64,000 nt of DNA from JAMXLO01 sp963696645 (GTDB lineage Bacteria; Pseudomonadota; Alphaproteobacteria; Acetobacterales; Acetobacteraceae), in assembly GCA_963696645.1 (NCBI GenBank), contig CAVOKY010000002.1, positions 186,001 through 250,000 on the forward strand. The letters are read 5' to 3'. Of this stretch, positions 44,713 to 54,436 are shown piece by piece (position 1 is the first letter of the stretch; each line of letters starts with the position of its first letter). The notes under the pieces were generated by a model. That model did not search any database. It was not told where the DNA came from and was given only the letters and a program-made list of their open reading frames with translations. The position numbers and the translations under genes were made by a program.

Positions 44713-45113
44713 ACAGGTCGCGCCTAAGCCGACCGTCGCTGAAGATCACCCACCAGGTGGATCCGACGGAGTCCGACGATTTCACTTTCGAGGTATGGAG
44801 TCCTTTTACCGGCAGCTACCAAAGTGTTGTGTCGGTACAGGAGGGCCTGCGCCGTATCGGCGAACTTGCAGCGCTGATCTGCCAGATGTGGCTGCAACGG
44901 CATCCTAAGCAGCACGATCTTACGGATGCGCCGGTTTCCGACGTTGGCAATACCGTCGAATGGGCCGAATTTCGCGTCAATCCGACAACTCATCGCAGCT
45001 ATGACACGCGGCGGCACGACCGACCCGCCTGGACGCGGGCACTCGGGATATCGCAGGCCGTCGAGTTGACCTGCACCCGCGTCGGCTGTGCGCTGCCGGC
45101 GGTCGCTGCATAA
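44709..45113 (+). CDS. hypothetical protein (134 residues)
   Basis: The 134-residue product begins at a TTG that overlaps the previous stop. It contains FTFEVWSPFTGSYQSVVSV and NTVEWAEFRVNPTTHRSYDT. No family is recognised. Protein-like composition and the 4-base coupling support it. An internal start is possible. It ends 3 bases before the stop of a convergent luciferase-like gene. Confidence 0.6.
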   Translation: MNRSRLSRPSLKITHQVDPTESDDFTFEVWSPFTGSYQSVVSVQEGLRRIGELAALICQMWLQRHPKQHDLTDAPVSDVGNTVEWAEFRVNPTTHRSYDTRRHDRPAWTRALGISQAVELTCTRVGCALPAVAA

Positions 45114-45116
45114 GTT

Positions 45117-46187
45117 TCAGTCGAAGGCGCGCTTGATCCGCGCCCAGTCCTCGATGGCGCGTTCCTCGCCTGGCGTGATCGGAATCACCAGCTGATTCCA
45201 GCCGGCGCTGCGCAAGGCTTCCACGCGCTGCTTAAGTTCCTGTTCGGTGGCAGTGAACGTCGTGTGGCGGATCAGGTCGGCGGTGACGAACTTCTTCTCC
45301 TCCGATTTCACGAAGATGAAGTGGCCGCGATGGTTGGTCAGGTAGCGCGCATCCGACGGCTGATAGCCGCGAGCCATCTCTATATAACCGGCGACCTGTT
45401 CGGCCACCGACGGCGGCACGGGCGAAGTGTTTTGCCAGCCCTCCATGTCGAGATCGGCGGCGCGATGCAGCAGCACGGCAGCCCGTGGACCCGCCTGCGC
45501 CAACGCACGGGGGCTGTCAGCGGATTCGCCGTCTTGCAGGACGCAGCCACAGGCCCAGGCGGTGGCGTACAGGTCGGCCGGATTGTGCCCGGCTGATCGC
45601 CAACTCTGCTGCATGCTTTCCAGCGCGCCCAATGCGCCGGGGACGTCGCTGATGAAGCTCTTCCATCCGGCATTCAGTTTCGCCGTCAGCGCCTGCGACT
45701 TCGGGCCGTAGGCCGAGACGTGCAGACGAATCGGATCGCGCGTGTTGATCAGGCCGAAATCGGGGTTGAGGAAGCGGATCTTCTTGCGCTTGCCCTCGAT
45801 GGTGGTCTCCAGCGTCTCGCCGTTGAGCAGGCCGTAGACGACGCGAATATATTCCTCCATGTCGGCAAGCTTCATCGCGCCGAGGCCCATGGCGCGGCGT
45901 GCGGAGAAACCGGTGCCGACGCCGAAGTCGATGCGGCCGGGCGCCATGCCGTTCAGCGTGGCGAAGGCGTTGGCCGTCACTGCGGCGATGCGGTTCGACG
46001 GGACAAGTACGCCGGTGCCGAGACGGATGCGCGAGGTTTTCATTGCCGCGGCGCCCATGGCGACGAAGCAATCGGCGGTGATCATCTGTGTGTCGAAGAA
46101 CCAGGCGTGGGTGAAGCCCAATTCCTCCGCTCGCTGTGCCAGCTTCCACGAATCGCTCGATGTGGCGATGCCGATGCCGAAGTCCAT
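45117..46187 (-). CDS. LLM-class (luciferase-like) flavin-dependent oxidoreductase
   Basis: This 356-residue protein is a luciferase-like monooxygenase-fold enzyme that binds FMN or F420. The N-terminus MDFGIGIATSSDSWKLAQRA gives the first strand and helix. Further family segments include LGFTHAWFFDTQMIT and LGTGVLVPSNRIAAVTANA, as well as RIDFGVGTGFSARRAMG. An eight-stranded barrel is expected. The ATG at 46187 follows GGGAGGAACC; the longer upstream reading is rejected as arginine-rich. It is divergent from a second LLM gene 131 bases away. Related proteins oxidise or reduce xenobiotics and natural product intermediates; the substrate is unknown. Confidence 0.9.
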   Translation of the reverse strand: MDFGIGIATSSDSWKLAQRAEELGFTHAWFFDTQMITADCFVAMGAAAMKTSRIRLGTGVLVPSNRIAAVTANAFATLNGMAPGRIDFGVGTGFSARRAMGLGAMKLADMEEYIRVVYGLLNGETLETTIEGKRKKIRFLNPDFGLINTRDPIRLHVSAYGPKSQALTAKLNAGWKSFISDVPGALGALESMQQSWRSAGHNPADLYATAWACGCVLQDGESADSPRALAQAGPRAAVLLHRAADLDMEGWQNTSPVPPSVAEQVAGYIEMARGYQPSDARYLTNHRGHFIFVKSEEKKFVTADLIRHTTFTATEQELKQRVEALRSAGWNQLVIPITPGEERAIEDWARIKRAFD

Positions 46188-46318
46188 CTGGTTCCTCCCG
46201 TCGTTCTCGCGGTGAGCATATACCCGCGCCCCTCGGGTGTGGACCCGGGCCATGCAGCCGTTGCGCGGACCGGGCGCGCTGGGGCACCCTGCGTTGAGTC
46301 GTTGCACGGGCAAGAGCG

Positions 46319-47374
46319 ATGAAATTCGGACTTTGCTACATCCCTGACTATCACGCGGAACTGTCGGGCTCCTGGCAGGACTGGTACGAAGGGATGATCG
46401 CGGAGGTGAAGCTGGCCGAACGGCTCGGCTTTCATGGCGCATGGTTCGCCGAACATCGCGTGCCTGGCTTTGCATTCGGATCGCCGGCGATGTTCATTGC
46501 TGCCTGTGCGCGCGAAACGAGCCGGATACGTCTGGGGTGTTCCGTCAGTCTGTTGCCGCTGAACAATCCGGTGCGCGTGGCGGAGGATTATGCCATGGCG
46601 GATGTGTTGTCGCACGGCAGGCTGGATTTCGGCGTCGGCCGAGGACTATACAAATATGACTACGACATCGCCAATGTGCCGATGGGCGAAAGCCGTGAAC
46701 GATTCGATGAGAACCTCGCGATCATTCGTGCGCTGTGGACCGGCGAGCATGTCAGCTATCGCGGACGCTGGACCACGGTGGACGGGCACACGCTGGGACC
46801 AAAGCCGCTGCAGCAGCCGTGCCCGCCGATCTGGGTGGCGGCGGTGCGCACCGAGGACACGTATGCGTGGGCTGGCGCGCAGGGGTTCGATCTGCTGAGC
46901 GCGCCGTTTTTTTTCCCCGATCATCGCGACCAGCAGCGCCTGCTGGATGTGTATCGCAGCAGTCTGCGCGCGCATGGCCACGACGCGGCGACCAAGCAGG
47001 TCATGGCGGTCTATCACATGTACTGCGGCGACGGCGATGCCGACATCGCCGCCGTCGCCGACCCCGCGCTGGGACGGTACCAGGCATTCACCAAGGCGAC
47101 CGATCTGAGCCGGCAGGCGTATCGCGATCCGGTGGCATACAAGGACTGGAAGGGCTTCTTCGAGAACCGCGACACGATTACGCTTGAGCAGATGAAGGCG
47201 TCACGCGCCGTGATCGGCCGTCCGGAGGAGTGCATCGAAAGGATAGCAATGCTGTCGGAGCGCTTCGGCGTGACCTATCTCTGCTTCGAGGTGAATTTCG
47301 GCGCGCTGCCGCACTCCAAGGTGATGGAGTTGATGGAGCGCTTTGCCGCGACCGTGATGCCGCACTTCGATTGA
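46319..47374 (+). CDS. LLM-class (luciferase-like) flavin-dependent oxidoreductase
   Basis: This 351-residue protein has the barrel pattern MKFGLCYIPDYHAEL, then LGFHGAWFAEHRV (with the HxxP-like region) and RLGCSVSLLPLNNPVRVAED. GRLDFGVGRGLYKYDY is the phosphate-binding region of the flavin. The conserved C-terminal regions, including RAVIGRPEECIERIAMLSE, are intact. It belongs to the group annotated as alkanal or F420-dependent oxidoreductase and is not a close paralog of its divergent neighbour. No regulator or partner gene is adjacent. Confidence 0.92.
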   Translation: MKFGLCYIPDYHAELSGSWQDWYEGMIAEVKLAERLGFHGAWFAEHRVPGFAFGSPAMFIAACARETSRIRLGCSVSLLPLNNPVRVAEDYAMADVLSHGRLDFGVGRGLYKYDYDIANVPMGESRERFDENLAIIRALWTGEHVSYRGRWTTVDGHTLGPKPLQQPCPPIWVAAVRTEDTYAWAGAQGFDLLSAPFFFPDHRDQQRLLDVYRSSLRAHGHDAATKQVMAVYHMYCGDGDADIAAVADPALGRYQAFTKATDLSRQAYRDPVAYKDWKGFFENRDTITLEQMKASRAVIGRPEECIERIAMLSERFGVTYLCFEVNFGALPHSKVMELMERFAATVMPHFD

Positions 47375-47491
47375 TGGCTGTCTACCGTTCCACCGTGCCG
47401 CCAAAGACGATCGGATCGGCTATGGGGTTCCGCTGTTGTTCGGTGCAAGCTGAGGGTCCGACGCGTGCTGCGGCAGTGTCGACCAGGGGGC

Positions 47492-48469
47492 CTACGACTC
47501 GAGAAACTCGGCGAAGTAATCCTCGGCGCTGATGCGCCGTCCGACGATACCGAGGTGATGCGCCTGCTCGTTGAATGTCTCGATCGTGGCGCGATTCTTC
47601 TCGAACCCATAAGGATGAAAATCCGCGCCCATCAGACCCTCGGTTTCCTCCAGTTCGGCGTCCAGCCATGGCGAGGCGTATGGAAACGACCGCTGCGCCT
47701 TGGTGAATACGTCATTGCAGCGGATGAATGCGTCGGTCAGCGCGCGAGCAATCCACTTGTTTCGCTCCCACACCTCTCGTCGCAGCACGATAAGATGCTG
47801 CGGCGGGAACATGCCGGTCTGGCGGAAGTAGTCGCGCTCGATGGCGCGAATGTCTGGGAACAGGCGTATGATCGGCCCATCCACCGGATGGTACCGGCGC
47901 GGCCGCGGCGGACTGTAGAGCGCGTCCAGTTCGCCGGCGATCAGCATCTCGGACAACGCACGTCCGCGCGGGGCGGCATGCACGCCGTCCGGCAGCGTGT
48001 AGACATGGTTGGTGATGCGCGGTTCGTCCACGTCGCCGATCCACCATTGCAACTGCTCGGGCTGCACGCCAATGAAGCGTAGGAAATGCCGGTACCAGAT
48101 CGAGCCGCTGGCCACCCAGTCATACATGCCGACGCGCTTGCCGCGCAGGTCGGCGACCGATTTCACCGGGCCGTCCCTGCGCACGTACAGGTCGCGCGCG
48201 GTGAAGTTGCGCAACGGAAACACGGGCAGACCGATCAGGCTGCGATCGCCCTGGTCAATCCGGCGCAAATGTCCGGCCATCGACGATTCGCCGCCGTGCA
48301 CTGTTGGATCGCTCGCCGCACGACGCAGCATCTCGGCACGCTTTGGCCAGGATCCCTCGCTGCCAAGTATCATGGTAAGGTCGACACCGTCCGGCTTCAC
48401 GTCGCCGGTCGCCAGCGGCATCACGCGCGCATAGTCGGCACAGGTCAGGCTGAGCGGTAGATTGGCCAT
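47492..48469 (-). CDS. periplasmic-binding-protein-like protein (4,5-dihydroxyphthalate decarboxylase family)
   Basis: This 325-residue protein resembles the family that includes 4,5-dihydroxyphthalate decarboxylase and NMT1/THI5-like solute receptors: LSLTCADYARVMPLATGDV at the N-terminus, then AGHLRRIDQGDRSLIGLPVF, DLYVRRDGPVKSVADLRGK and RVGMYDWVASGSIWYRHF. It has no signal peptide, so a cytoplasmic enzyme is as likely as a receptor. It is convergent with the LLM gene. The context of two LLM oxidoreductases suggests degradation of an aromatic compound, but this is inference. Confidence 0.82.
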   Translation of the reverse strand: MANLPLSLTCADYARVMPLATGDVKPDGVDLTMILGSEGSWPKRAEMLRRAASDPTVHGGESSMAGHLRRIDQGDRSLIGLPVFPLRNFTARDLYVRRDGPVKSVADLRGKRVGMYDWVASGSIWYRHFLRFIGVQPEQLQWWIGDVDEPRITNHVYTLPDGVHAAPRGRALSEMLIAGELDALYSPPRPRRYHPVDGPIIRLFPDIRAIERDYFRQTGMFPPQHLIVLRREVWERNKWIARALTDAFIRCNDVFTKAQRSFPYASPWLDAELEETEGLMGADFHPYGFEKNRATIETFNEQAHHLGIVGRRISAEDYFAEFLES

Positions 48470-48484
48470 GGCGTTGCCTTTGAG

Positions 48485-49615
48485 TCAGACGAAGCGAAGA
48501 GCGAGGGCGGAGAAATCATCCTCCAGCGGGCCCGGGCGGGCAGATGTGCGCACGGTGTCGTACAGGCGGCGCGGGCCGCCCGGCACCGACATGACCGACA
48601 GCAGCGAAAGGACCTGCGACAGGCCCCATGCATGGCCCTGCTTATCGGTGATCTCGAACACGCCATCGCTGAACAGGAACAGTGAGCTGCCAGGCGGTAT
48701 CGACGCGCGCGATGCAGCGACCTCGCGATCCGCGGCGATGCCGATCGAGGGATTGCGCGTGCCGAGAGGCAACGGGTGCGACGCGCCAGGCGGCAAGAGG
48801 TAAGCCGGATGATGTCCCGCGGTGGCGAAGGTCAGCGCATGTTCCACGACATCGTAAACGCCATACCACATGGTGAAGAAAAGATTGTTGTGCCGCTCCA
48901 TCGGGAACATGCGGTTGAGGCCGCGGATCACCGTGGCGGGGTCGCGGAAATCGACGTCGGGCAGCATGCGCTGGCGCAATGTCGTGGCCACGGTCATGGA
49001 ATACAACGCGGCGCCCGCGCCATGTCCGGCAACGTCCATGATGAACGCGGCGAAGTGGCGCGAATTGAGCATCTGATAGCCGAACGCGTCGCCGCCCAGC
49101 CGCGTACACGGCTGATAGAACCATTCGGCGAGCACCGGCCCACTGACGATCGGCGGTGGCAGAATCGACAGGACATAGTCGTTGGCCTCGCCCAGTTCGC
49201 GATCCAGCGCCTCCCATCCGGCGAGTTCCTGCCTGCTGCGGCGATGGTAGCCCAGTGCATGCGCGCCGATGGTGATGCGAGCGCCATCCTGCAACACCAC
49301 GGGACTGTCGGCACGCTCGCCGTTGACGAATGTGCCATTGGTGGAGCCGAGATCGGTCAGCAGGATTTGCTCACCCTGGAGATCGAGGCGACAATGGCGG
49401 CGCGACACCGTGCTGCCCTCGAGGGTCAAATCGCTCGGTGAGGTGCGTCCGATGGTCAGCGGCAGAACGTGCAGCGGGAAATGCCTGGGCGGGGCATTCT
49501 CGGCCATGACGAGCAACAGATGTGCTGGCGCGTCCACCGGTGTCGACGGCACCGGCGCCGCGGAAGGGCGGAAGGCGATAGTTCTGTTGACGAAATCTTC
49601 GTCTGCGTCGGACAC
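48485..49615 (-). CDS. FHA domain-SpoIIE/PP2C phosphatase fusion
   Basis: This 376-residue protein has an FHA domain at about 55-130 (LTIGRTSPSDLTLEGSTVSR, then SRRHCRLDLQGEQILLTDLG and GSTNGTFVNGERA), which binds phosphothreonine. A SpoIIE/RsbU-type PP2C phosphatase follows at about 160-370 (LGGDAFGYQMLN; MDVAGHGAGAALYS; FLFSDGVFEI). The aspartates that hold the two metals are visible in GGDAFGY, DVAGHG and SDGVFE. The GTG at 49615 follows GGACGGAGCAGCG. No anti-anti-sigma factor or kinase gene is nearby, so the phosphoprotein target is unknown. Confidence 0.93.
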   Translation of the reverse strand: MSDADEDFVNRTIAFRPSAAPVPSTPVDAPAHLLLVMAENAPPRHFPLHVLPLTIGRTSPSDLTLEGSTVSRRHCRLDLQGEQILLTDLGSTNGTFVNGERADSPVVLQDGARITIGAHALGYHRRSRQELAGWEALDRELGEANDYVLSILPPPIVSGPVLAEWFYQPCTRLGGDAFGYQMLNSRHFAAFIMDVAGHGAGAALYSMTVATTLRQRMLPDVDFRDPATVIRGLNRMFPMERHNNLFFTMWYGVYDVVEHALTFATAGHHPAYLLPPGASHPLPLGTRNPSIGIAADREVAASRASIPPGSSLFLFSDGVFEITDKQGHAWGLSQVLSLLSVMSVPGGPRRLYDTVRTSARPGPLEDDFSALALRFV

Positions 49616-49724
49616 CGCTGCTCCGTCCACCTCCGGCCAATGCCGATACTGTGAACGGATGCAGCGGTGCAATCAAGGATTTGGCGTGGGCCGCGTATCG
49701 CGGCGGCCCACATTCGTGCGTTGC

Positions 49725-50238
49725 TCAGCGGTTCATCGCGGTGGCCTCGGGAATCGCCGACTGGATCAACTGCATGGTCTGCACCCGATCGCCGGACGCC
49801 AGCGCCTTCAGGGCCAGGCTGATTTGAGCCACGGCGGGGTTGTGGCTGGGGTTGTCGGTCTGGCCCTGCGGCACCGATCGATCGAGCAGACGGGTCTGCG
49901 CCATTTCCAGCGACTGCTGCGCCTCGCCGGTTTGTCCGGCCTGCAGCGACGATTGCGCGGCCCGGAGATAGTCCGCCGCGCTCGCATCCGGGCCGACCGC
50001 CGGGGATGGCAGGTTCGGCGCGATCGACGAATGCGTGTCCATTTGATCGATGTTGCTCGCCCTGGTGCCCATCGGCAGGGACATGCCGGTTCCGATGTCG
50101 TTACCGGGTCGTGCGCCGGTGGCGGGGTTGGCGCCCGCGCGGCACTCCCTGCGGCGTCAGGGTGCTCACTGTCTGGGCGAATACCGGCGTGCTGACCAAG
50201 CCGGCCAGGACGGTCATGGACAGGGCCAGACTACGCAT
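49725..50238 (-). pseudogene. small secreted protein, frameshifted
   Basis: The ATG at 50238 begins a signal peptide (MRSLALSMTVLAGLVST, cut near VFAQT) in one frame, and the remainder, GANPATGARPGNDIGTG onward to 49725, lies in another. Dropping one C near 50136 joins the two and gives a continuous product of about 170 residues. The ANPATGARPGNDIGTG segment is, in my view, a conserved motif of small exported Acetobacteraceae proteins. The C-terminal part is helical and glutamine-rich (SLQAGQTGEAQQSLEMAQTR). Function is unknown. Confidence 0.72.
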
Positions 50239-50354
50239 GGCGGTTCTCCTTCTTTTGGAAGCGTGCGGCTGAACTGGCTACGCCCGCGGCGTGCCGCAAT
50301 TGTGGCCAAGCACACGTCATGCAAATGATAAAAAGTTGAACAGGCCGCAGTGAC

Positions 50355-51248
50355 CTATCGCCAGCGACGATGAAACCACAGCCATTGTGCGGGATTTTCG
50401 CGTATCCAACACTCGACCACATCGGTGATCAGTTGCGTGGTCGCCTGCACATCGACGCGGCCCTCCGCATCGCGCGGAAGTGAAAGGGGGCCTTCCGCCG
50501 CGATACGAAAGCGACGATCCGGCAACCGGATGACACGCACGCCGACGACAGGACATTCGAACTGCCGTGCCAGGCGGGCGATGGTCGGATTGGCCTTGCA
50601 GCGCCGGCCGAAGAACGTCACGTCCACGCCGCGCGAGAAATGCTGGTCGACCAGCATGCCGAGATGTTCGCCGCGCGTCAGTGATGCGGCCATTTCCAAT
50701 GGCGCCTGCGAGCGGCTGCGAATCAGCCGTCCCATCAGCGGAGCGCGGATGCGGGTGATTTCCTTTGCCACCGCCTTGTTGTTCGGCATGCGATAGACGA
50801 CGGCCGAGGGCAATCCGTGTGCCGCAGCCATCACCGCAGGCAATTCCCAATTGGCCAGATGTGCGGCGAAGCACAGCGCCGGTTTGCCGTCGTTCTGCAG
50901 TTCGAGGAACACCGGTGCGTCGTCGGTGATGACGCGGCCGGTGTTGGGATGGTCCGGGTCGTAGTCCCACAGGCGGCCGAGATGCACGTATTCGCCTGCG
51001 ACGCGGCCAAGGTTTTCCCACGCGGCGCGCAGTGTCGCTTCGATCCAGATGTTATCTTTGTCGGGGAAGGCGGCGCGCAGATTGGCGCGTCCGATGCGGT
51101 GCGCCGGCAGCAATGGACCGAAGCGACGCGCCAACGCACCGCACACGTCGGACGCGCGATCGGGATCGGTTCGGCGCAGCACGGCCAACAGGTATTTCAC
51201 CATGCGGCCGAGGATGCGGTCGCCGTAGAGGGAGAGACGGCGGAGCAT
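50355..51248 (-). CDS. lpxXL: lipid A very-long-chain acyltransferase
   Basis: This 297-residue protein is a lysophospholipid acyltransferase-family enzyme of the LpxL/HtrB type. The conserved HX4(D/E) motif is in FAAHLANWELPAVMA (H near residue 129); MLVDQHFSRGVDVTFFG near 200 is the second conserved block. An N-terminal membrane helix is likely. As last gene of the acpXL-fabZXL-fabF2XL-fabF1XL-fabG-adh2XL cluster it fits LpxXL, the transferase that adds the C26-C28 (omega-1)-hydroxyacyl chain to lipid A. A PCR-independent product name cannot be proved from sequence, but order matches rhizobial clusters. Confidence 0.85.
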   Translation of the reverse strand: MLRRLSLYGDRILGRMVKYLLAVLRRTDPDRASDVCGALARRFGPLLPAHRIGRANLRAAFPDKDNIWIEATLRAAWENLGRVAGEYVHLGRLWDYDPDHPNTGRVITDDAPVFLELQNDGKPALCFAAHLANWELPAVMAAAHGLPSAVVYRMPNNKAVAKEITRIRAPLMGRLIRSRSQAPLEMAASLTRGEHLGMLVDQHFSRGVDVTFFGRRCKANPTIARLARQFECPVVGVRVIRLPDRRFRIAAEGPLSLPRDAEGRVDVQATTQLITDVVECWIRENPAQWLWFHRRWR

Positions 51249-51290
51249 TACCCTCTCGCGCGCAGCGGGCGCGGGAGGGGATAGGGGCCG

Positions 51291-52315
51291 TCAAAGCTCG
51301 ACAAGGATCTTGCCGAACACGTCGCGATGTTCCAGCCGCTCGAGACCCGTGCGGAATTCCTCCAAACCATAGACCGTGTCGATCACCGGCCGCACACCGG
51401 CAGCGATGCGATCCAACGCTCGGCCGAGTGCGCTAAGTGGCGAACCGAACGAACCGATGATGCGGTACTGCTGCTGGAAGAGCTGCATCAGGTTGATGCT
51501 GCCGGATGGGCCGGATGTCGCACCGCAGGTCACCAGGCGGCCGCCGCGTTTCAGCGATAGCAGCGAGCCGCTCCAGGTGTCGGCGCCGACATGCTCGAAC
51601 ACCACGTCCACGCCTTTCTTGCCGGTCAGTCGGCGCACCACGCCCTCGAAACGTTCGGTGCGATAATTGATCACGTGGTCGGCGCCGAGTAGGCGGGCCT
51701 TGGCTGCCTTGTCGTCGCTGCCGACCGTGGTGATCACGGTGCAGCCCAAACGACTTTGCGATTCGGATGGCGATGCTGCCGATGCTGGAACCGCCGGCAT
51801 GCACCAGGATCCATTCGCCGGGCTCCAGTTTGGCGTTGTCGAACAGCATGTGCTCGACGGTCGCGTATGCCACCGGCACACAGGCGGCGTCGCGATGATC
51901 GACCGCGTCTGGCAACTTTACCACGAGGCGCGCGGGATGGTTGGTCAGTTCCTGGGCGAAGCCATCGACATGGAAGCCACGCACACCGGCGACGTTCTCG
52001 CACAGGTTTTCGCGTCCGTTTTGGCATGCCGGGCAGGTGCCGCAGACCAGAGCGGCGTACGGCACCACGCGATCGCCGGGCGATAGCGTGCTGACACCGT
52101 CGCCGATCGCGATGACCTCGCACGATGCTTCCGCGCCGACGGTCAGAGGGAATTGCCGCTTGGCGAAGGCCATGCCGCGGAAGCCCCAGACGTCGATGTG
52201 GTTCAGCCCGACGGCACGGACGCGAAGCTGCACTTCGCCGGGTGCAGGGTGGCGGCGGAGGGTCGCGCTGCACCAGCGCGATGTCGCGATCAGCCAGCAG
52301 TTGCAGGGCGCGCAT
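51291..52315 (-). pseudogene. zinc-type alcohol dehydrogenase/quinone oxidoreductase, two frameshifts
   Basis: Three frames together cover one MDR-family dehydrogenase: MRALQLLADRDIALVQRDPP (from ATG 52315), VQLRVRAVGLNHIDVWGFRG (from about 52246) and LGCTVITTVGSDDKAAKARL (from about 51748). Each junction is fixed by dropping one base, T near 52246 and one base of the TTT run near 51748-51750. The Zn-binding cysteine cluster CGTCPACQNGRENLC is present in the middle piece. In rhizobial lipid A clusters the adh2XL gene occupies this position before lpxXL and is needed for the (omega-1)-hydroxy group, so this is most likely its counterpart. Confidence 0.78.
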
Positions 52316-52326
52316 TGTCACACACC

Positions 52327-52415
52327 TGTCATTGCGAGGAGCGCAGCGACGAAGCAATCTCCCGCCCGTTGCGCACAGACGAGATTGCCGCGTCGCTTCG
52401 CTGCTCGCAATGACA
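52327..52415 (+). repeat. inverted repeat, CATTGCGAGGAGCG family
   Basis: The two arms, 52327-52361 (TGTCATTGCGAGGAGCGCAG and so on) and 52381-52415 (ending GCTCGCAATGACA), are inverted copies with about three mismatches around a 19-base spacer. This palindrome family (GTCATTGCGAGGAGCGAAGC) is widespread in proteobacterial and other genomes. It lies between fabG and the dehydrogenase gene within the lipid A cluster, so it could weaken or stop transcription there, or shape the mRNA. Confidence 0.88.
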
Positions 52416-52432
52416 GGCGCTCGTAATGTCGG

Positions 52433-53149
52433 TCACCCGCGCGGAATGCCGATCGCCGCGGTCAGCCCGCCATCGACCGGGATATACGCGCCGTTGACAT
52501 AGCTGGCTTCCGGCGAGACCAGGAACGCAACGACAGACGCGATCTCCTCCGGTCGGGCGAAGCGGCCGGCCGGGATGCGCCCTTCGGTCGCGCCGCGATA
52601 CGCAGCGAACGGCGCCATCATCTCGGTGTCGACGAAGCCTGGTGCGACGTAGTTCACCGTGACGCCGCGCCGCGCGCTTTCGATCGCCAGCGTGCGGACA
52701 TAGGCGAGCAGCGCAGCCTTGGTCGCGCCATACGCGGCATTGCCCTGACTGGCGAACTGGCCGATCACCGAGCCGATCGCGACGATACGTCCGTTGCGTG
52801 CGCGGATCATCGGCCGCACCACGGCGCGCGCGATGCGGGCGAAGGCGAAGAAGTTCACCTGCATGGCCTGCTCGGTGGCGTCCTGGTCCATCATCGCAGC
52901 CAGCGCGTCGTAGGTGGTGCCGCCGACCTGGACCAATGCCTCCCAGGCAGGCGCGTCTTCCTGCTGCCGGGCAAAGGCTTCCACCGCGGCCCGGTCCGCG
53001 AGATCAAGCGGCACGGCAGTAGCGGCGGTGTCCGATGGCGAGGTGCGATAGGTGTAGGTGACGTCCATGCCTTTCGCAGTGAGGACGTCCACCACGGCGG
53101 CCCCGATGCCGCGCCGCCCGCCGATGACCAGGGCGCGCGGCGCCTGCAT
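52433..53149 (-). CDS. 3-oxoacyl-ACP reductase (SDR), FabG type
   Basis: This 238-residue SDR protein has the GGRRGIG coenzyme motif near residue 10, with the NNAG equivalent replaced by QVGG, and the catalytic set S in AIGSVIG (near 133), Y and K in NAAYGATKAA (near 146). Typical C-terminal blocks APGFVDTEMMAPF and YVNGAYIPVDGGLTA are present. It is embedded in the acpXL cluster, so it probably reduces 3-oxoacyl chains attached to AcpXL. The start overlaps the fabF1XL stop. A plain housekeeping FabG cannot be excluded, but the genes around it favour the specialised role. Confidence 0.88.
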   Translation of the reverse strand: MQAPRALVIGGRRGIGAAVVDVLTAKGMDVTYTYRTSPSDTAATAVPLDLADRAAVEAFARQQEDAPAWEALVQVGGTTYDALAAMMDQDATEQAMQVNFFAFARIARAVVRPMIRARNGRIVAIGSVIGQFASQGNAAYGATKAALLAYVRTLAIESARRGVTVNYVAPGFVDTEMMAPFAAYRGATEGRIPAGRFARPEEIASVVAFLVSPEASYVNGAYIPVDGGLTAAIGIPRG

Positions 53150-54427
53150 CACGGCGAGCCCACCACCAGGCAGACATTCTGCCCACCGAAGCCGAACGAA
53201 TTCGAGATCGCGTGCGTCACCTGCGCATCGCGCGCCACGTTCGGCACGCAATCCACCGGCAGCGCCGGATCGGGCGTCTCGTAGTTGATCGTCGGCGGCA
53301 GCCGGCCGTGGCGCAGCGTGAGCAGCGTGAAGATCGCCTCCACCGTGCCGGCGGCGGTCAGCGTATGGCCGATCATCGACTTGTTGGACGAGATCGGAAT
53401 CGACGAAGCGCGCTCGCCAAACACCGCCGAGACGCCGACCCATTCCATCTTGTCGTTCTCCGGCGTGCCGGTGCCGTGCGCGTTGACGTAGCCGATGGCA
53501 TCCGGCGCGAGTCCGGCATCGTCGAGCGCGTGCTTCATGCAGGCGATGATCGGCTTGCCATCCGGCGACGATCGCGTGCGGTGGAAGCCGTCAGCCATTT
53601 CGCCGCAGCCTTCCACGATGCCGATGATCTTTGCGCCGCGGGCCCGCGCATGCGCCAGGCTTTCCAGCACCAGCGCGCCGGCACCCTCCGCCATGACGAA
53701 GCCGTCGCGATCCTTGCTGAACGGGCGCGCGGCGGCCTCCGGCGGATCGTTGCGTGTGGACAACGCGGACAGCAGCGAAAACCGGATCAGGCTTTCCGGA
53801 TTGACCGACGCATCGGTGCCGACCACCAGCGCCGCTTCGCACTCGCCGCGGCGGATCGCCTCGACGCCGAGCTGAATTGCGGTGGCGCCGGAGGCACAGG
53901 CGGTGGAGGTGGCGACCGGCGAGCCCTTGGTGCCAAACCGTACCGCCAGATTCTCGGCGACCGAGCCGAACAGGAAGCGCTCGTAGTAGCGGTTGAATTT
54001 GCCGGCTCCGGCGGCACGCAGCAGATCGTCGTAGGTCACCGTCTCGTTGGCGCCTGACGCGGCGGCCAACGCCAGGCGTTGCGGCCACTCCATCTCCACC
54101 GGCGGCAGGGCCAGGAACATCGGCCCAGGGAACTCGCCCGGTGCGCCGATGCCTGCCTCGCAGACCGCTTCGTCGATGACCAATTCGGCCAGGCGTTGCG
54201 ACAGAGGCCGGTGCGGACAGCTCATCGACCGGAACGAAATCCACCGTGCCGGCGATGGTGGTGCGCAGTCCCGCCACCGGGAAGCGGCTGATGCGGCGGA
54301 TGCCGGAATGGCCGGCGGTCAGTTCGCGCCAGTTGTCTGACTTGCCGTTGCCCAGCGAGGTCAGCACGCCGGTGCCGGTGACCACGACGACAGGCCGGCC
54401 GCGACTGTCTACGTCGGATCGTGCCAT
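53149..54427 (-). pseudogene. fabF1XL: beta-ketoacyl-ACP synthase FabF1XL, frameshifted
   Basis: The N-terminal frame starts at ATG 54427 (RGRPVVVVTGTGVLTSLGNG) and the rest follows from HRPLSQRLAELVIDEAV in another frame; removal of one base near 54216 joins them. The elongation-type catalytic triad is intact in the second part: Cys in TSTACASGATAIQLG, His in NAHGTGTPEND and His in NKSMIGHTLTAAG. The product elongates acyl chains on AcpXL towards C26-C28. As written the catalytic part would not be translated from the proper start. FabF2XL next to it lacks these residues. Confidence 0.8.
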
Positions 54428-54436
54428 GCGTGCCTC

